Of a stretch of DNA of 64,000 nucleotides, positions 17,846 to 26,069 are shown piece by piece (the stretch's first letter is position 1; every line of letters starts with the position of its first letter). The notes under the pieces were generated by a model. It saw only the letters and a list, made by a program, of their open reading frames with translations, had not been told where the DNA came from and ran no database searches. The translations under genes and the position numbers were made by a program. The stretch is from positions 496,001 through 560,000 of the forward strand of contig NZ_SCOL01000002.1 of the NCBI RefSeq assembly GCF_005503015.1, written 5' to 3'. The stretch is from Bacillus sp. E(2018). GTDB taxonomy: Bacteria > Bacillota > Bacilli > Bacillales > Fictibacillaceae.

Positions 17846-18538
17846 CTAAATCTCTAAACCTTTTTTCAGCTGACTAAGCTCGTCATCCCTTAAATAACGC
17901 CACTTCCCGGCTTCCAATGTATGAAGATGTATATTCATAATGCGTATACGCTCTAGTTTTTCTACTTCATACCCGAGCGTTTTACACATACGCCGAATCT
18001 GCCGGTTCAACCCTTGCGTAAGCGTGATCCGAAAAACATACTTACTAACCCACTCTGTTTTTGCAGGCTTGGTTATGCTATCTAAAATAAAAACGCCTTC
18101 AGCCATTTTTTGAAGAAACAAATCAGTAACAGGTTGATCGACCGTCACTTCATATTCTTTCTCATGACCATAATTAGCCTGAGATATTCGGTCGGCTAAT
18201 TCCCCGTCATTCGTTAATAAAATTAAGCCTTGAGAAGCTTTATCTAATCTTCCAACGGCAAATACGCGCTCTGGCAGATCAATATATTCTAAAATGTTTC
18301 CTTCAATTTCAGGATTAGAAGTGGTCGTAACTCCCACTGGTTTATTAAAAGCGAGATAGACCGCTGACGTTTTTTGAGGAATTTTCATACCATCGATAAG
18401 GACAATATCAGCCTCATGTACAAAACTATCTTTATTTGCTGTCTCACCATTTATAGAAATTCGGCCATTCTTCAATAACCGACTCGTCTCTCTTCTAGAG
18501 CAAAAACCCGTTAAACTTATATACTTATGAATACGCAT
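17846..18538 (-). CDS. RNA pseudouridine synthase, RluF-like
   Basis: 230 aa from ATG 18538 (GTGAGGA 6 nt upstream); the upstream in-frame extension is unsupported. N-terminal S4 RNA-binding domain (MRIHKYISLTGFCSRRET, residues 1-55), then the RsuA/RluB/E/F catalytic domain with catalytic Asp in VGRLDKASQGLILLTND and LTQGLNRQIRRMC. These enzymes isomerise a single uridine of rRNA; the overall architecture and the LNRQIRRM motif fit RluF (23S rRNA). Monocistronic. Confidence 0.85.
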   Translation of the reverse strand: MRIHKYISLTGFCSRRETSRLLKNGRISINGETANKDSFVHEADIVLIDGMKIPQKTSAVYLAFNKPVGVTTTSNPEIEGNILEYIDLPERVFAVGRLDKASQGLILLTNDGELADRISQANYGHEKEYEVTVDQPVTDLFLQKMAEGVFILDSITKPAKTEWVSKYVFRITLTQGLNRQIRRMCKTLGYEVEKLERIRIMNIHLHTLEAGKWRYLRDDELSQLKKGLEI

Positions 18539-18787
18539 GCTCGTCCTCACTTCAACGTTGTGAATATGCACAACGATTTATAATTATAACTCCAAATGAA
18601 TATAATTTCGATAGTTTTTATAAATATCCATTATTTTTCACATCTATATTCATACTATCATTTTATTTAGAAGTGTTACCCATGCTGTTTTATCTAAAAA
18701 TGAAGTCTCAAAATTTTTTTAGTGAAATTCTTTTCAACCCTCTTACTGAACTTGTACTATGGAAGAGTAAAGGGAGGTCATTAAAAA

Positions 18788-19939
18788 ATGGAACTTAGAG
18801 TATTATCCGAGTCAGAATTTGAAAAATCCATTCAGCTTTCTCAATATGCTTTTCAGTACATCGTAAAGAAAGAAGATCTGCCAAAACGATATGAAATGAT
18901 GAAGAGACAAGAGATCTGGGGAGAGTTTGAGAACAAAGAGCTTATTTCAAAGCTCCACATTCATTCTCTAGAAATTTCTATTGAAAATCAGCGTTTTTCA
19001 ATGGGTGGGATCGCAGGTGTAGCCACTTGGCCAGAGCATCGCCGAAAAGGATCGGTCACTCGTCTATTACAACAAGCATTAGTAAGAATGAAGGAGAATG
19101 GTCAAAGTATCAGCCTGCTTCACCCTTTCAATATTCAGTTTTATCGCCGTTTCGGTTGGGAGCTCACAGCCTCACTGAACAAATATACACTTAATAAAAG
19201 TGATCTCGTACGATATGAAGATGTCCCTGGAACCATTTCCAGGTTAACGGAAAAAGACGGAAATGACTTAATGAACAAGGTTTATGAGGGATGGTTCCGT
19301 ACATACAATCATTTGCTGGTTCGTTCTGACTATTGGTGGAACTACCATGTGTTTACAGAAGGCTACAACCGTATCCTTTATAAGGATGAAAACGGCGAAC
19401 CTAAAGGATATTTATGCTGCAAGGTAGCAGATAAATTGCTGGACGTTCAAGAGTTTGTGTATGTTAACGATGACGCACGGCGTGCTCTTTGGAATTTCAT
19501 CTGTCAGCACGATTCAATGGTAGACAAAGTGAAAATCATCGCACCATCGAATGATCAGCTTCCATTTTTACTAAACAATCCACGTATCCACCAAGAGCAC
19601 TATCCATACTTCATGGCACGTATCGTGGATGTAGAAAGCTTTCTAAAGAAATATCCGTTTAAAAAATTCGAGGGTTCACTTACACTATCCATTACAGATG
19701 AAAAAGCAGAATGGAACAACGGTACGTTTACTATTAATGAAAATAGCATTACAAAGGATCCAGAGACCCTAGCCGACGCATTAACAATGAATGTACAAAC
19801 GCTAGCAGCAGCTCTTCTAGGCTCACAAAAGCCCCAGTTCCTATTTACATCCGGAAAAATCAAAGGAAACCAAGAAGACGTAGAACAATTTGAAGAAATC
19901 ATTACAAATAAGCCTGCAGCTTTCCTGGATTTCTTTTAA
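18788..19939 (+). CDS. Eis-like GNAT N-acetyltransferase
   Basis: 383 aa. N-terminal GNAT fold with the acetyl-CoA loop GVATWPEHRRKGSVTRLLQQAL (about residues 76-97), a second degenerate GNAT region and a C-terminal sterol-carrier-like segment, the three-part architecture of Eis proteins. Eis homologues acetylate amines of aminoglycosides or other polyamines; the natural substrate in bacilli is unknown. GGGAGG lies 9 nt before the ATG. The expected terminator is displaced about 440 nt downstream by repeat R2. Confidence 0.88.
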   Translation: MELRVLSESEFEKSIQLSQYAFQYIVKKEDLPKRYEMMKRQEIWGEFENKELISKLHIHSLEISIENQRFSMGGIAGVATWPEHRRKGSVTRLLQQALVRMKENGQSISLLHPFNIQFYRRFGWELTASLNKYTLNKSDLVRYEDVPGTISRLTEKDGNDLMNKVYEGWFRTYNHLLVRSDYWWNYHVFTEGYNRILYKDENGEPKGYLCCKVADKLLDVQEFVYVNDDARRALWNFICQHDSMVDKVKIIAPSNDQLPFLLNNPRIHQEHYPYFMARIVDVESFLKKYPFKKFEGSLTLSITDEKAEWNNGTFTINENSITKDPETLADALTMNVQTLAAALLGSQKPQFLFTSGKIKGNQEDVEQFEEIITNKPAAFLDFF

Positions 19940-19994
19940 TAAGGCTCTTTTCTAAAAGTTATTGCTTTGGGATGTTTGTTTTTCTTCGTATGCA

Positions 19995-20332
19995 AGTTGA
20001 TTGTAGCGGAAGGTTGCCTGCCTGCCACATGAAAAGCTACCTGCAAGGCATGCGACGAGGAAGCTTGCTGCGAAAGCATTAACATGAAGACGCAGGAGCA
20101 AGGTTGCAACCTTGAAGCGGTCAGGTGGAGACTCCTAATGGCGCAAAGCGGCAGTCCGAAAAGTGGAAGTGACTCGTTCAGCCCCGACAAGCAAAAGGGA
20201 AATGGGCTTGGAAGGCGCACTTTGCCTTCTTGACCGTTTACCTTTTGACCTCGAGGGGCTAGTCACTGCAACTAGACAGGAGGCTCACCGTTCGCCCCGT
20301 GGAAAGCGTGCAACCTGGAGCGGAAATCAACT
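19995..20332 (+). repeat. GC-rich intergenic repeat, copy R2 (enlarged)
   Basis: Same ends (AGTTGAT ... ATCAACT) and blocks as R1 (AGCGGTCAGGTG, GAGGCTCACCG, CGCCCCGTGGAAAGCG) but 338 nt long. About 90 nt of extra sequence interrupts the left arm (after GGAAGGTTGC), and a 125-nt palindromic block sits at 20153-20277. The remaining intergenic DNA holds only a terminator. Confidence 0.88.
20153..20277 (+). repeat. Nested palindromic insert within R2
   Basis: Begins AGTCCGAAAAGTGGAAGTG and ends GGGGCTAGTCACTGCAACTAGAC; internally GCCCCGAC...AAAAGG pairs with CCTTTTGACCTCGAGGGGC. The same block, inverted, is at 40230-40356 within repeat R6, at a different position in the host repeat. Confidence 0.85.
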
Positions 20333-20378
20333 ACTTTCTAGAACTAAGGTATACTCTTAAACAGTCTTTCCAACCACA

Positions 20379-20410
20379 AGCCTTATCCCTCATCGGATAA
20401 GGCTATTTTA
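20379..20410 (+). terminator. Terminator beyond R2
   Basis: AGCCTTATCC and GGATAAGGCT arms then ATTTTA. Probably the original terminator of the Eis-like gene, now separated from it by R2. Confidence 0.7.
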
Positions 20411-20486
20411 ATTCAGCATGTTTCAGGGAAAACTGAGAGGGAAAAGGATAAGTAGACCCTTTTTCTAAAATAGGAGGTATTCATTC

Positions 20487-20675
20487 ATGAGCGACAAAAC
20501 AAATAAACAAAAGCAATCAGAAGACATCGCAGAGAAAAACTTTGAACTCGATAAGAAAAACAAATCAAAGACAGATAAGGAATTAGAAACCGTTCACGAG
20601 CAGATCAACGATACATTCAATCAAGGTACAATTGATCAAAAAGAACAGAACAAAAAAGAAAAGAAGGATAAATAG
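20487..20675 (+). CDS. Small highly charged protein, unknown
   Basis: 62 aa with TAGGAGG well placed before the ATG. Composition is extreme: Lys about one third, plus Glu/Asp/Gln/Asn, no hydrophobic core, so probably disordered. The pattern (SDKTNKQKQSEDIAEKNFEL) resembles small Bacillus proteins of unknown function, possibly spore- or stress-related, but no family is recognised. It has its own terminator and is therefore a complete transcription unit. Confidence 0.65.
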   Translation: MSDKTNKQKQSEDIAEKNFELDKKNKSKTDKELETVHEQINDTFNQGTIDQKEQNKKEKKDK

Positions 20676-20709
20676 AAAAAAAGCCTCTCACTCACGAGAG
20701 GCTTTTTCT
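20676..20709. terminator. Bidirectional terminator
   Basis: AAGCCTCTC and GAGAGGCTT arms flanked by A- and T-runs; shared by the 62-aa gene and the convergent secreted protein. Confidence 0.88.
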
Positions 20710-21368
20710 TATAGCGGTCTAAATGAGTCTGGAAACTGCTTCATGATGCCATTCGTTATTTCATCGGCAAACATCACCATGTGGTTCTTGTTCTTATCAA
20801 AAATTGCAATCTCTCCAGCATAATCTTTTTTGAGCCTTGCAGCAGCTTCATCTGTTACATACTTCAAATGTGTGTAAAACATTTCTTTTACTTGTTGCTC
20901 TGACCAGTTTGGATTCGCTTTACTCATAAATTTGGCTATATCATCTGCGTTACGGTACCAATCTTTATTGATTTTCGCTGCTTTTGCCGTATCACCTTTT
21001 TTAACTGCATCCACCAGCTGCCCTGCGATTACAATATGCTCTGTTAATAATTTTCCGAGTTCGTTCCCGGCTTTATCTCCATAATAGGGCTTGATGGAGT
21101 TACCAATATCGGTTTGATTCTGCAATAGCCTCTTTAACACAACGTCTTGATCTTTAGCCCCTTCAGTAGCGCTAACAATGTAGCTTCTCGTCCAATAAAC
21201 ATGGTCTTTCCACAGTCTTCTTTGCAACGAATACAAATCAATCGCGTTTTGGTTAAAACACGGTCCCTGCACTCTTTGTTTTGCTTTTGCTTCTGCATTT
21301 ACGGGTGAAGCAAAAACCGGAAACGCTATGGCAAGCACCAACATCATGCTTAATATTTTTCGATACAT
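20709..21368 (-). CDS. Secreted alpha-helical protein, unknown function
   Basis: 219 aa. Signal peptide at residues 1-25 (RKILSMMLVLAIAFPVF, cleavage likely after VNA). The mature part is helical: LYSLQRRLWKDHVYWTRSYIVSA followed by repeated amphipathic helices, consistent with a four-helix bundle, and a conserved-looking HVYWTR/KDWYRNADDIAKFM pair. Homologous bacillar proteins are often mislabelled acetylglutamate kinase or glycosyltransferase; no kinase or transferase motif is present. AAGGAG lies 7 nt before the ATG. Monocistronic. Confidence 0.75.
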   Translation of the reverse strand: MYRKILSMMLVLAIAFPVFASPVNAEAKAKQRVQGPCFNQNAIDLYSLQRRLWKDHVYWTRSYIVSATEGAKDQDVVLKRLLQNQTDIGNSIKPYYGDKAGNELGKLLTEHIVIAGQLVDAVKKGDTAKAAKINKDWYRNADDIAKFMSKANPNWSEQQVKEMFYTHLKYVTDEAAARLKKDYAGEIAIFDKNKNHMVMFADEITNGIMKQFPDSFRPL

Positions 21369-21435
21369 ATGAACTCTCCTTCTTTTTCATTTCATATGTA
21401 GTTTGTATCTTTGTCACCATTTCATTCCCAATACA

Positions 21436-21472
21436 CAAAAAAGAACAGCGAACATTTTGCTCACTGTTCTTT
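21436..21472 (-). terminator. Terminator after katE
   Basis: Minus strand AAGAACAG ... CTGTTCTT followed by TTTT, 6 nt after the katE stop. Confidence 0.85.
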
Positions 21473-21477
21473 CAACT

Positions 21478-23517
21478 TTATACTTGACGGTTCCAATGGC
21501 GGTGAACGGAAATAGCTTCGGTAAAGTTTTGTACAAACCCCTCTTTTCCTTCTCCACTAACAACACCAGGCTGTCCAGTCAGTTCTGCTTCATTCAGCCA
21601 TTGCTGACCTTCATGAGTACCACCAATCGGTTTAAAATGCGCGAATGCTTCATTAACGAAGTGCAATGCATTCTTCTTAAAGGTTGCATCATCACTTCCA
21701 CCTACTACGTAGATCGCATCAAAGATAACAGAAGTGGCTGTCAGGAACGTATGCATGATCTCTAGTTCAGAGCCATCATCCGTTGTACGTTTTCCTAACT
21801 TGTCACTGATACATTCACCTTGAATACCGCTCTCTTTTAGCGATTGCAGAATACCTGCTGCTTCACTGCTTACAGTCGATCCAACGATTACCCCTACTTT
21901 TCTTGTTTTTGGGCTTTTAACTGTATTCAGCTGGCTTAAAGCTGGTGAAGATTTTGTAACCGTAGAGCCTTCTCCTTGAGGAGGTACCGCATCAATCGCT
22001 TCTGCAAAAGCCGTCGCAAGCTCCAAGCTCACGTTGCCAAACATATCTACAACTTGCTGTTGTACGGATTTGCTCTTCACTTTACCGAGCTCAAAGCTAA
22101 AAGCACTCTTCAGATGCTGTTTTTCCGGCTCGCTCATACTGTTCCAGAAAAGAGTGGCTTGAGAGAAATGGTCTTTAAAACTCTCGCTTCGGCCTCTGAT
22201 CTTTCTTCCGTCCACTTTTTCTTGATAATGAACATATCCACCTTCTGCTTCAGGAGTAGGTGACGGCGTATTCGCTGCAAGCGAATTCTTGTGATAGCTC
22301 ACTTGCCCTCTGTTGATTGTATGTCTTGAAATCCCGTCACGCTGATTGTTATGAAACGGACAAACAGGTCGATTGATCGGAAGTTCGTGGAAGTTTGGTC
22401 CTCCAAGGCGAGAAAGCTGTGTATCCGTATAAGAGAACAACCGTCCTTGTAAAAGTGGATCGTTAGAAAAATCAATACCAGGTACAACATGTCCTGGATG
22501 GAACGCTACTTGCTCTGTTTCGGCAAAAACGTTATCCACGTTACGGTTCAACGTCATCTTTCCGACAAGTTTTACTGGCACATCTTCTTCAGGCCATAAT
22601 TTCGTCGGATCTAAGATATCAAAATCAAAGTTAAATTCATCTTCTTCCGCAATGATCTGAAGTCCTAGTTCATATTCTGGGTAATCCCCATTTTCGATTG
22701 ATTCCCAAAGATCTCTTCGGTGGAAATCCGGATCTTTTCCGGAAATCTTTTGTGCTTCGTCCCACACGAGTGAATGTGTTCCTAAGACTGGCTTCCAATG
22801 AAACTTCACAAAATGCGCTTTTCCTTCGTCATTCACAAGTCTGAACGTATGAACCCCGAATCCTTCCATCATACGAAAGCTACGTGGAATCGCTCGGTCT
22901 GACATCGCCCACATGACCATATGCGCCGATTCTTGGTTATTGGCTACAAAATCCCAAAACGTATCATGCGCGCTTGCTGCTTGCGGCATCTCGTTATGCG
23001 GCTCTGGTTTTAACGCATGAACCAGATCAGGAAACTTAATCGCATCTTGAATAAAGAAAACCGGAATGTTGTTTCCAACAAGATCGTAGTTTCCTTCTTC
23101 CGTATAAAACTTTGTCGCGAAACCGCGCGCGTCACGCACCGTTTCAGCAGATCCACGTGAACCAGCAACGGTTGAAAAACGTACGAACGTAGGTGTTTTT
23201 TTAGAGGTATCATTTAAAAAATCCGCTTTTGTAAATTCTCCTAAAGACTCATATAATTCAAACTCACCATGAGCCGCGAACCCACGAGCATGTACGATAC
23301 GCTCTGGAATTCGTTCATGATCAAAGTGAGTCATTTTTTCCCGAAAATGAAAATCTTCCATAAGTGTTGGACCACGTTCTCCCGCTTTTAGTGAGAATTC
23401 GTCTTCAGCAACTTTTAACCCCTGATTGGTCGTTAATTTTTTGCCTTTGTCATCTGCACGATACTGTTCCAGCTGCTCGTTCTTGCTGTTACCGTTCACT
23501 TTATTCTGATCGCTCAT
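21478..23517 (-). CDS. katE: Large-subunit (clade II) catalase
   Basis: 679 aa from ATG 23517 (GAGAGG 9 nt upstream). Converts hydrogen peroxide to water and oxygen. Heme-pocket His in [13 protein letters not shown], Asn in the [11 protein letters not shown] block, proximal Tyr in [14 protein letters not shown]. The C-terminal extension (from about residue 540) is the flavodoxin/DJ-1-like domain found only in large catalases ([21 protein letters not shown]). Length matches B. subtilis KatE, which is SigB-dependent; a SigB-like promoter is visible upstream. Monocistronic. Confidence 0.95.
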   Translation of the reverse strand: MSDQNKVNGNSKNEQLEQYRADDKGKKLTTNQGLKVAEDEFSLKAGERGPTLMEDFHFREKMTHFDHERIPERIVHARGFAAHGEFELYESLGEFTKADFLNDTSKKTPTFVRFSTVAGSRGSAETVRDARGFATKFYTEEGNYDLVGNNIPVFFIQDAIKFPDLVHALKPEPHNEMPQAASAHDTFWDFVANNQESAHMVMWAMSDRAIPRSFRMMEGFGVHTFRLVNDEGKAHFVKFHWKPVLGTHSLVWDEAQKISGKDPDFHRRDLWESIENGDYPEYELGLQIIAEEDEFNFDFDILDPTKLWPEEDVPVKLVGKMTLNRNVDNVFAETEQVAFHPGHVVPGIDFSNDPLLQGRLFSYTDTQLSRLGGPNFHELPINRPVCPFHNNQRDGISRHTINRGQVSYHKNSLAANTPSPTPEAEGGYVHYQEKVDGRKIRGRSESFKDHFSQATLFWNSMSEPEKQHLKSAFSFELGKVKSKSVQQQVVDMFGNVSLELATAFAEAIDAVPPQGEGSTVTKSSPALSQLNTVKSPKTRKVGVIVGSTVSSEAAGILQSLKESGIQGECISDKLGKRTTDDGSELEIMHTFLTATSVIFDAIYVVGGSDDATFKKNALHFVNEAFAHFKPIGGTHEGQQWLNEAELTGQPGVVSGEGKEGFVQNFTEAISVHRHWNRQV

Positions 23518-23561
23518 ATAACTAATCCTCTCTTTATGTATTTTCACATCACAAAAAGACC

Positions 23562-23587
23562 TTTCCCTACCTGTGTTGGAAGCAAAC
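23562..23587 (-). promoter_or_regulatory. Candidate SigB promoter of katE
   Basis: Minus strand GTTTGC, 14 nt, GGGAAA, matching the SigB pattern GTTTaa-N12-14-GGGWAW, 45 nt before the katE start codon. Confidence 0.55.
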
Positions 23588-23688
23588 TGATTTTTATAAA
23601 GTTCTACTCCTTCAAAGGGGAATCGGTTGCTGTTTCGTGGACCTAAACTACCTTTTAAATATACCTAGAAGGGTATTTGACTCTTTCA

Positions 23689-23793
23689 ATCCAGAAGTTT
23701 TGGAGCGCAATCCAAAAATTTCGGCTTTTTATCCAGAAGATTAGTCGCTCAATCCAAAAGTTTTAATAGTTTATCCGCAAGTTTACAATCCTC
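23689..23793 (+). repeat. 21-nt phased degenerate repeat array B (5 units)
   Basis: Units start at 23689, 23710, 23731, 23752 and 23773, exactly 21 nt apart. Conserved half about ATCCARAAGTTTT, variable half 8 or so bases. It lies between katE and the end of parR. No open frame crosses it. It is related to array E rather than to arrays A, C and D. Confidence 0.88.
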
Positions 23794-23888
23794 GACAAAT
23801 TATGCCTCTCTCTTTCTCCCACATACCCCTTAGCATGAAAGCTTACTTGAACAAAAAAACGCAGCTGAAGATTCAGCTGCGCTTTTCA

Positions 23889-24476
23889 TTACTTATTCAT
23901 ATGTGCCAGGAAATCCCCAAGCAGATCTTCCATTTCCTGCTCTGGGCTTTGTGTTTCTTCTTTTTCTTCAGGCTCATCTCGCTTTGCACTGTTCCAATCG
24001 AACTGACTTAGATCATCATCGTCAAAATCATCGGTTGAGTTTTCGGTTTCAAGTGGATTTTCATACTGATTCAATGAATCCACATCGCGCGCTACATCTT
24101 CCTGCAGATATAGGGCCTGGTCTATATCGGTTGAGTTGCTGTTTAAAGCCGCCAGTAAAGATGCTGTTCTTACAGGGTTGGATATAAGCTGATACAAAAT
24201 ATTGCCTAACAAGGCCTCTGAATGCTCATGCTTCAACCAATCGCGCTGCATCTTACTTAAATTTTTCGGCAACGGTATTGTAATCGTCTCTCGATCTCTT
24301 TGGATGTCTTGTCCAACACCTTGAAGAACATACTCTGAGATCTTGCTCGAAAAATTGCGCCTCTCCGTCTCTTTCAGCTTTTGAAGCTGTTTGATGACGT
24401 GATCTGGGGTGTCAGAGGGGATACGAAAAGCAATCGTTTTACCTCTTGTAATCTCATTGGATGCTTTTTTGTCCAT
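23889..24476 (-). CDS. ParR-like ribbon-helix-helix partition adaptor
   Basis: 195 aa. The N-terminal 50 residues fit a ribbon-helix-helix fold: strand KTIAFRIPS, helix PDHVIKQLQKLKETERRNF, helix SSKISEYVLQGV. The C-terminal third is strongly acidic and probably unstructured (DDFDDDDLSQFDW ... EEKEETQSPEQEMEDLL), as expected for the filament-contacting tail of ParR. It follows parM by 14 nt with its own RBS (AAGGGTG). Order centromere-parM-parR equals type II plasmid systems. The ParR call is inferred from fold and context; sequence identity to known ParR is not visible by eye. Confidence 0.75.
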   Translation of the reverse strand: MDKKASNEITRGKTIAFRIPSDTPDHVIKQLQKLKETERRNFSSKISEYVLQGVGQDIQRDRETITIPLPKNLSKMQRDWLKHEHSEALLGNILYQLISNPVRTASLLAALNSNSTDIDQALYLQEDVARDVDSLNQYENPLETENSTDDFDDDDLSQFDWNSAKRDEPEEKEETQSPEQEMEDLLGDFLAHMNK

Positions 24477-24490
24477 TTCATCACCCTTGT

Positions 24491-25678
24491 TTAAGCTTTA
24501 ACGGCTTTTTTGTCTTTATCCTCGCTCTTTTTCTCTTTTGGCGCAGTTCTTCTTAAGTGATCAGAGATCAGCTTATAATAAGCGTTTGCCATCATCCAGA
24601 TGCTTTCTTTCTCATCTTCAAAAAAGTCGATATTGTAGCCATCTAGGTTATTGTTAAGCGTCTTAATATAATCTTTAAGCACCGCAGATCCTCCACCTAC
24701 AAAATAGCAGATTTCAGTTTGCGAGTTCTTTTGCCAGACGTTGCGAAGAAGACGATATTGTTTTTTCGCTAAGTCGACTAAAATACGATCTGTAATGTCA
24801 TGTACACTCGTGCGACTACCACGAACCATGATGTGGTTGCGGTTCGTCTTTTTCGTAATGATATCTACTACATCACGTCGGCTGTCTAATTCCACGCCAT
24901 GTTTAGAACGGATTTCTTCTCTAATCTGTTCTAGAGCTTCAGAAACACCAAGGTTAAAGCCTTGAGCTTTGTCATCATCAACGTTTCTATTCTTGATAAC
25001 TGCGATATCTGTAGACAGACCGCCGATATCTTGAATAAGAATAGGTTTGTCGATCAGATCTTTGTTAGTAATGTTTAAATCGTTATCCATCACAAGGTTA
25101 ATAAAAGCTGCGAATCCTTCTGGATAAACTTTTACTTCTTCAAACTTCAAGTTTACTTTAATTCCTTGGTACTTAGGCGTTACTAAGAATTCTACTTGGT
25201 GAACAGATCCTAGTAGTTTTGAACGGTAACCCGCGTCCTTACCTTCTTTTACTTCACGTAGAGGAAGGCCTGTTCCTAGGATATAGCTTGTATCAATCAC
25301 ATTGTTGTTTTTCGTAAATGTTTTAGCATTATCTTCATTTACAGCATCAAGAGCCAATGCTGCGAAAAGCATGATCAATGTTTGATCTTCTTCTGATTTA
25401 CTGCTTCCTGGATCTAGTTCAGTAGAGTTATCGCTCTTAGCAGCAAGCTGACCAACACGATAAATCACATTGTTTTCTTTTAGGGCAGGGGAGTGAACTC
25501 GAATATGTATGCCTTCTAAAGGATCTTTGCTGTCTAACTCCTCAATCCCGATTACAGGACGATCCTCAATATCTCTAGCAATTACGTTAGGGATGTTTAA
25601 TTCATGTTCTAATGTACCGAAAATTCCTTTTAGTGAATCGTTACCTACATCAACTGCAGCAATTCTAGAATTACTCAT
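24491..25678 (-). CDS. parM: ParM/StbA-like actin-family partition ATPase
   Basis: 395 aa actin-fold protein. Phosphate-1 loop AAVDVGNDSLKG (catalytic-loop Asp10), an ILGTGLPLREVK segment characteristic of ParM/StbA, phosphate-2 QDIGGLSTDIAVI (about residues 217-229) and adenosine motif YFVGGGSAVLKD (about 325-336). Such proteins polymerise with ATP and push apart DNA bound by ParR. The C-terminus has a lysine-rich tail. It is preceded by an iteron cluster and followed by a ParR-like gene, so the cassette looks complete. Not MreB (no membrane-binding N-terminus and different motifs). Confidence 0.88.
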   Translation of the reverse strand: MSNSRIAAVDVGNDSLKGIFGTLEHELNIPNVIARDIEDRPVIGIEELDSKDPLEGIHIRVHSPALKENNVIYRVGQLAAKSDNSTELDPGSSKSEEDQTLIMLFAALALDAVNEDNAKTFTKNNNVIDTSYILGTGLPLREVKEGKDAGYRSKLLGSVHQVEFLVTPKYQGIKVNLKFEEVKVYPEGFAAFINLVMDNDLNITNKDLIDKPILIQDIGGLSTDIAVIKNRNVDDDKAQGFNLGVSEALEQIREEIRSKHGVELDSRRDVVDIITKKTNRNHIMVRGSRTSVHDITDRILVDLAKKQYRLLRNVWQKNSQTEICYFVGGGSAVLKDYIKTLNNNLDGYNIDFFEDEKESIWMMANAYYKLISDHLRRTAPKEKKSEDKDKKAVKA

Positions 25679-25783
25679 GGGCGTACATCCTTTCTTTTTT
25701 CAAATCTTTATTTTGTTGCTATATAAATAGATTAGAGGGTTATTTAAAATTAAACAATGCCTATTTTTCTTTTTAATACATTT

Positions 25784-25949
25784 GTAAACACGCAAACATT
25801 TTCTGTAAACTTGTAAACATATATGCAAACAAATCATTTAATTCTCAACAAACCCTTACACACCAACAAGTAAACAGTTTTGTAAACTTGCAAACAAATA
25901 AGCAAACAATTGCAAACGCATTTGTAAACTTGCAAACATTTTTGTTTGC
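25784..25949. other. parC-like centromere iterons
   Basis: Twelve direct copies of GYAAAC (GTAAAC or GCAAAC) at 25784, 25792, 25805, 25813, 25825, 25870, 25882, 25890, 25902, 25912, 25924 and 25932, plus one inverted copy at 25944. Most come as GTAAAC-tt-GCAAAC pairs with 8-nt offset, and the pairs recur every 20-22 nt, i.e. two helical turns. Located immediately upstream of parM; expected ParR-binding site. Confidence 0.82.
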
Positions 25950-26069
25950 ATCCAAGAAATAGGTTGTTAAATCGACTCTTCCCTACTCTTTTGACATGCT
26001 GATTATTTTATTTTATATAGGGAAATCATGAATTATATTCTATTATTTGAAGGCCGAGGTGATCATTTA

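Noticed and set aside
20163..20360. Open frame inside repeat R2
   Set aside because: Lies within a non-coding palindromic element and is not preserved in other copies.
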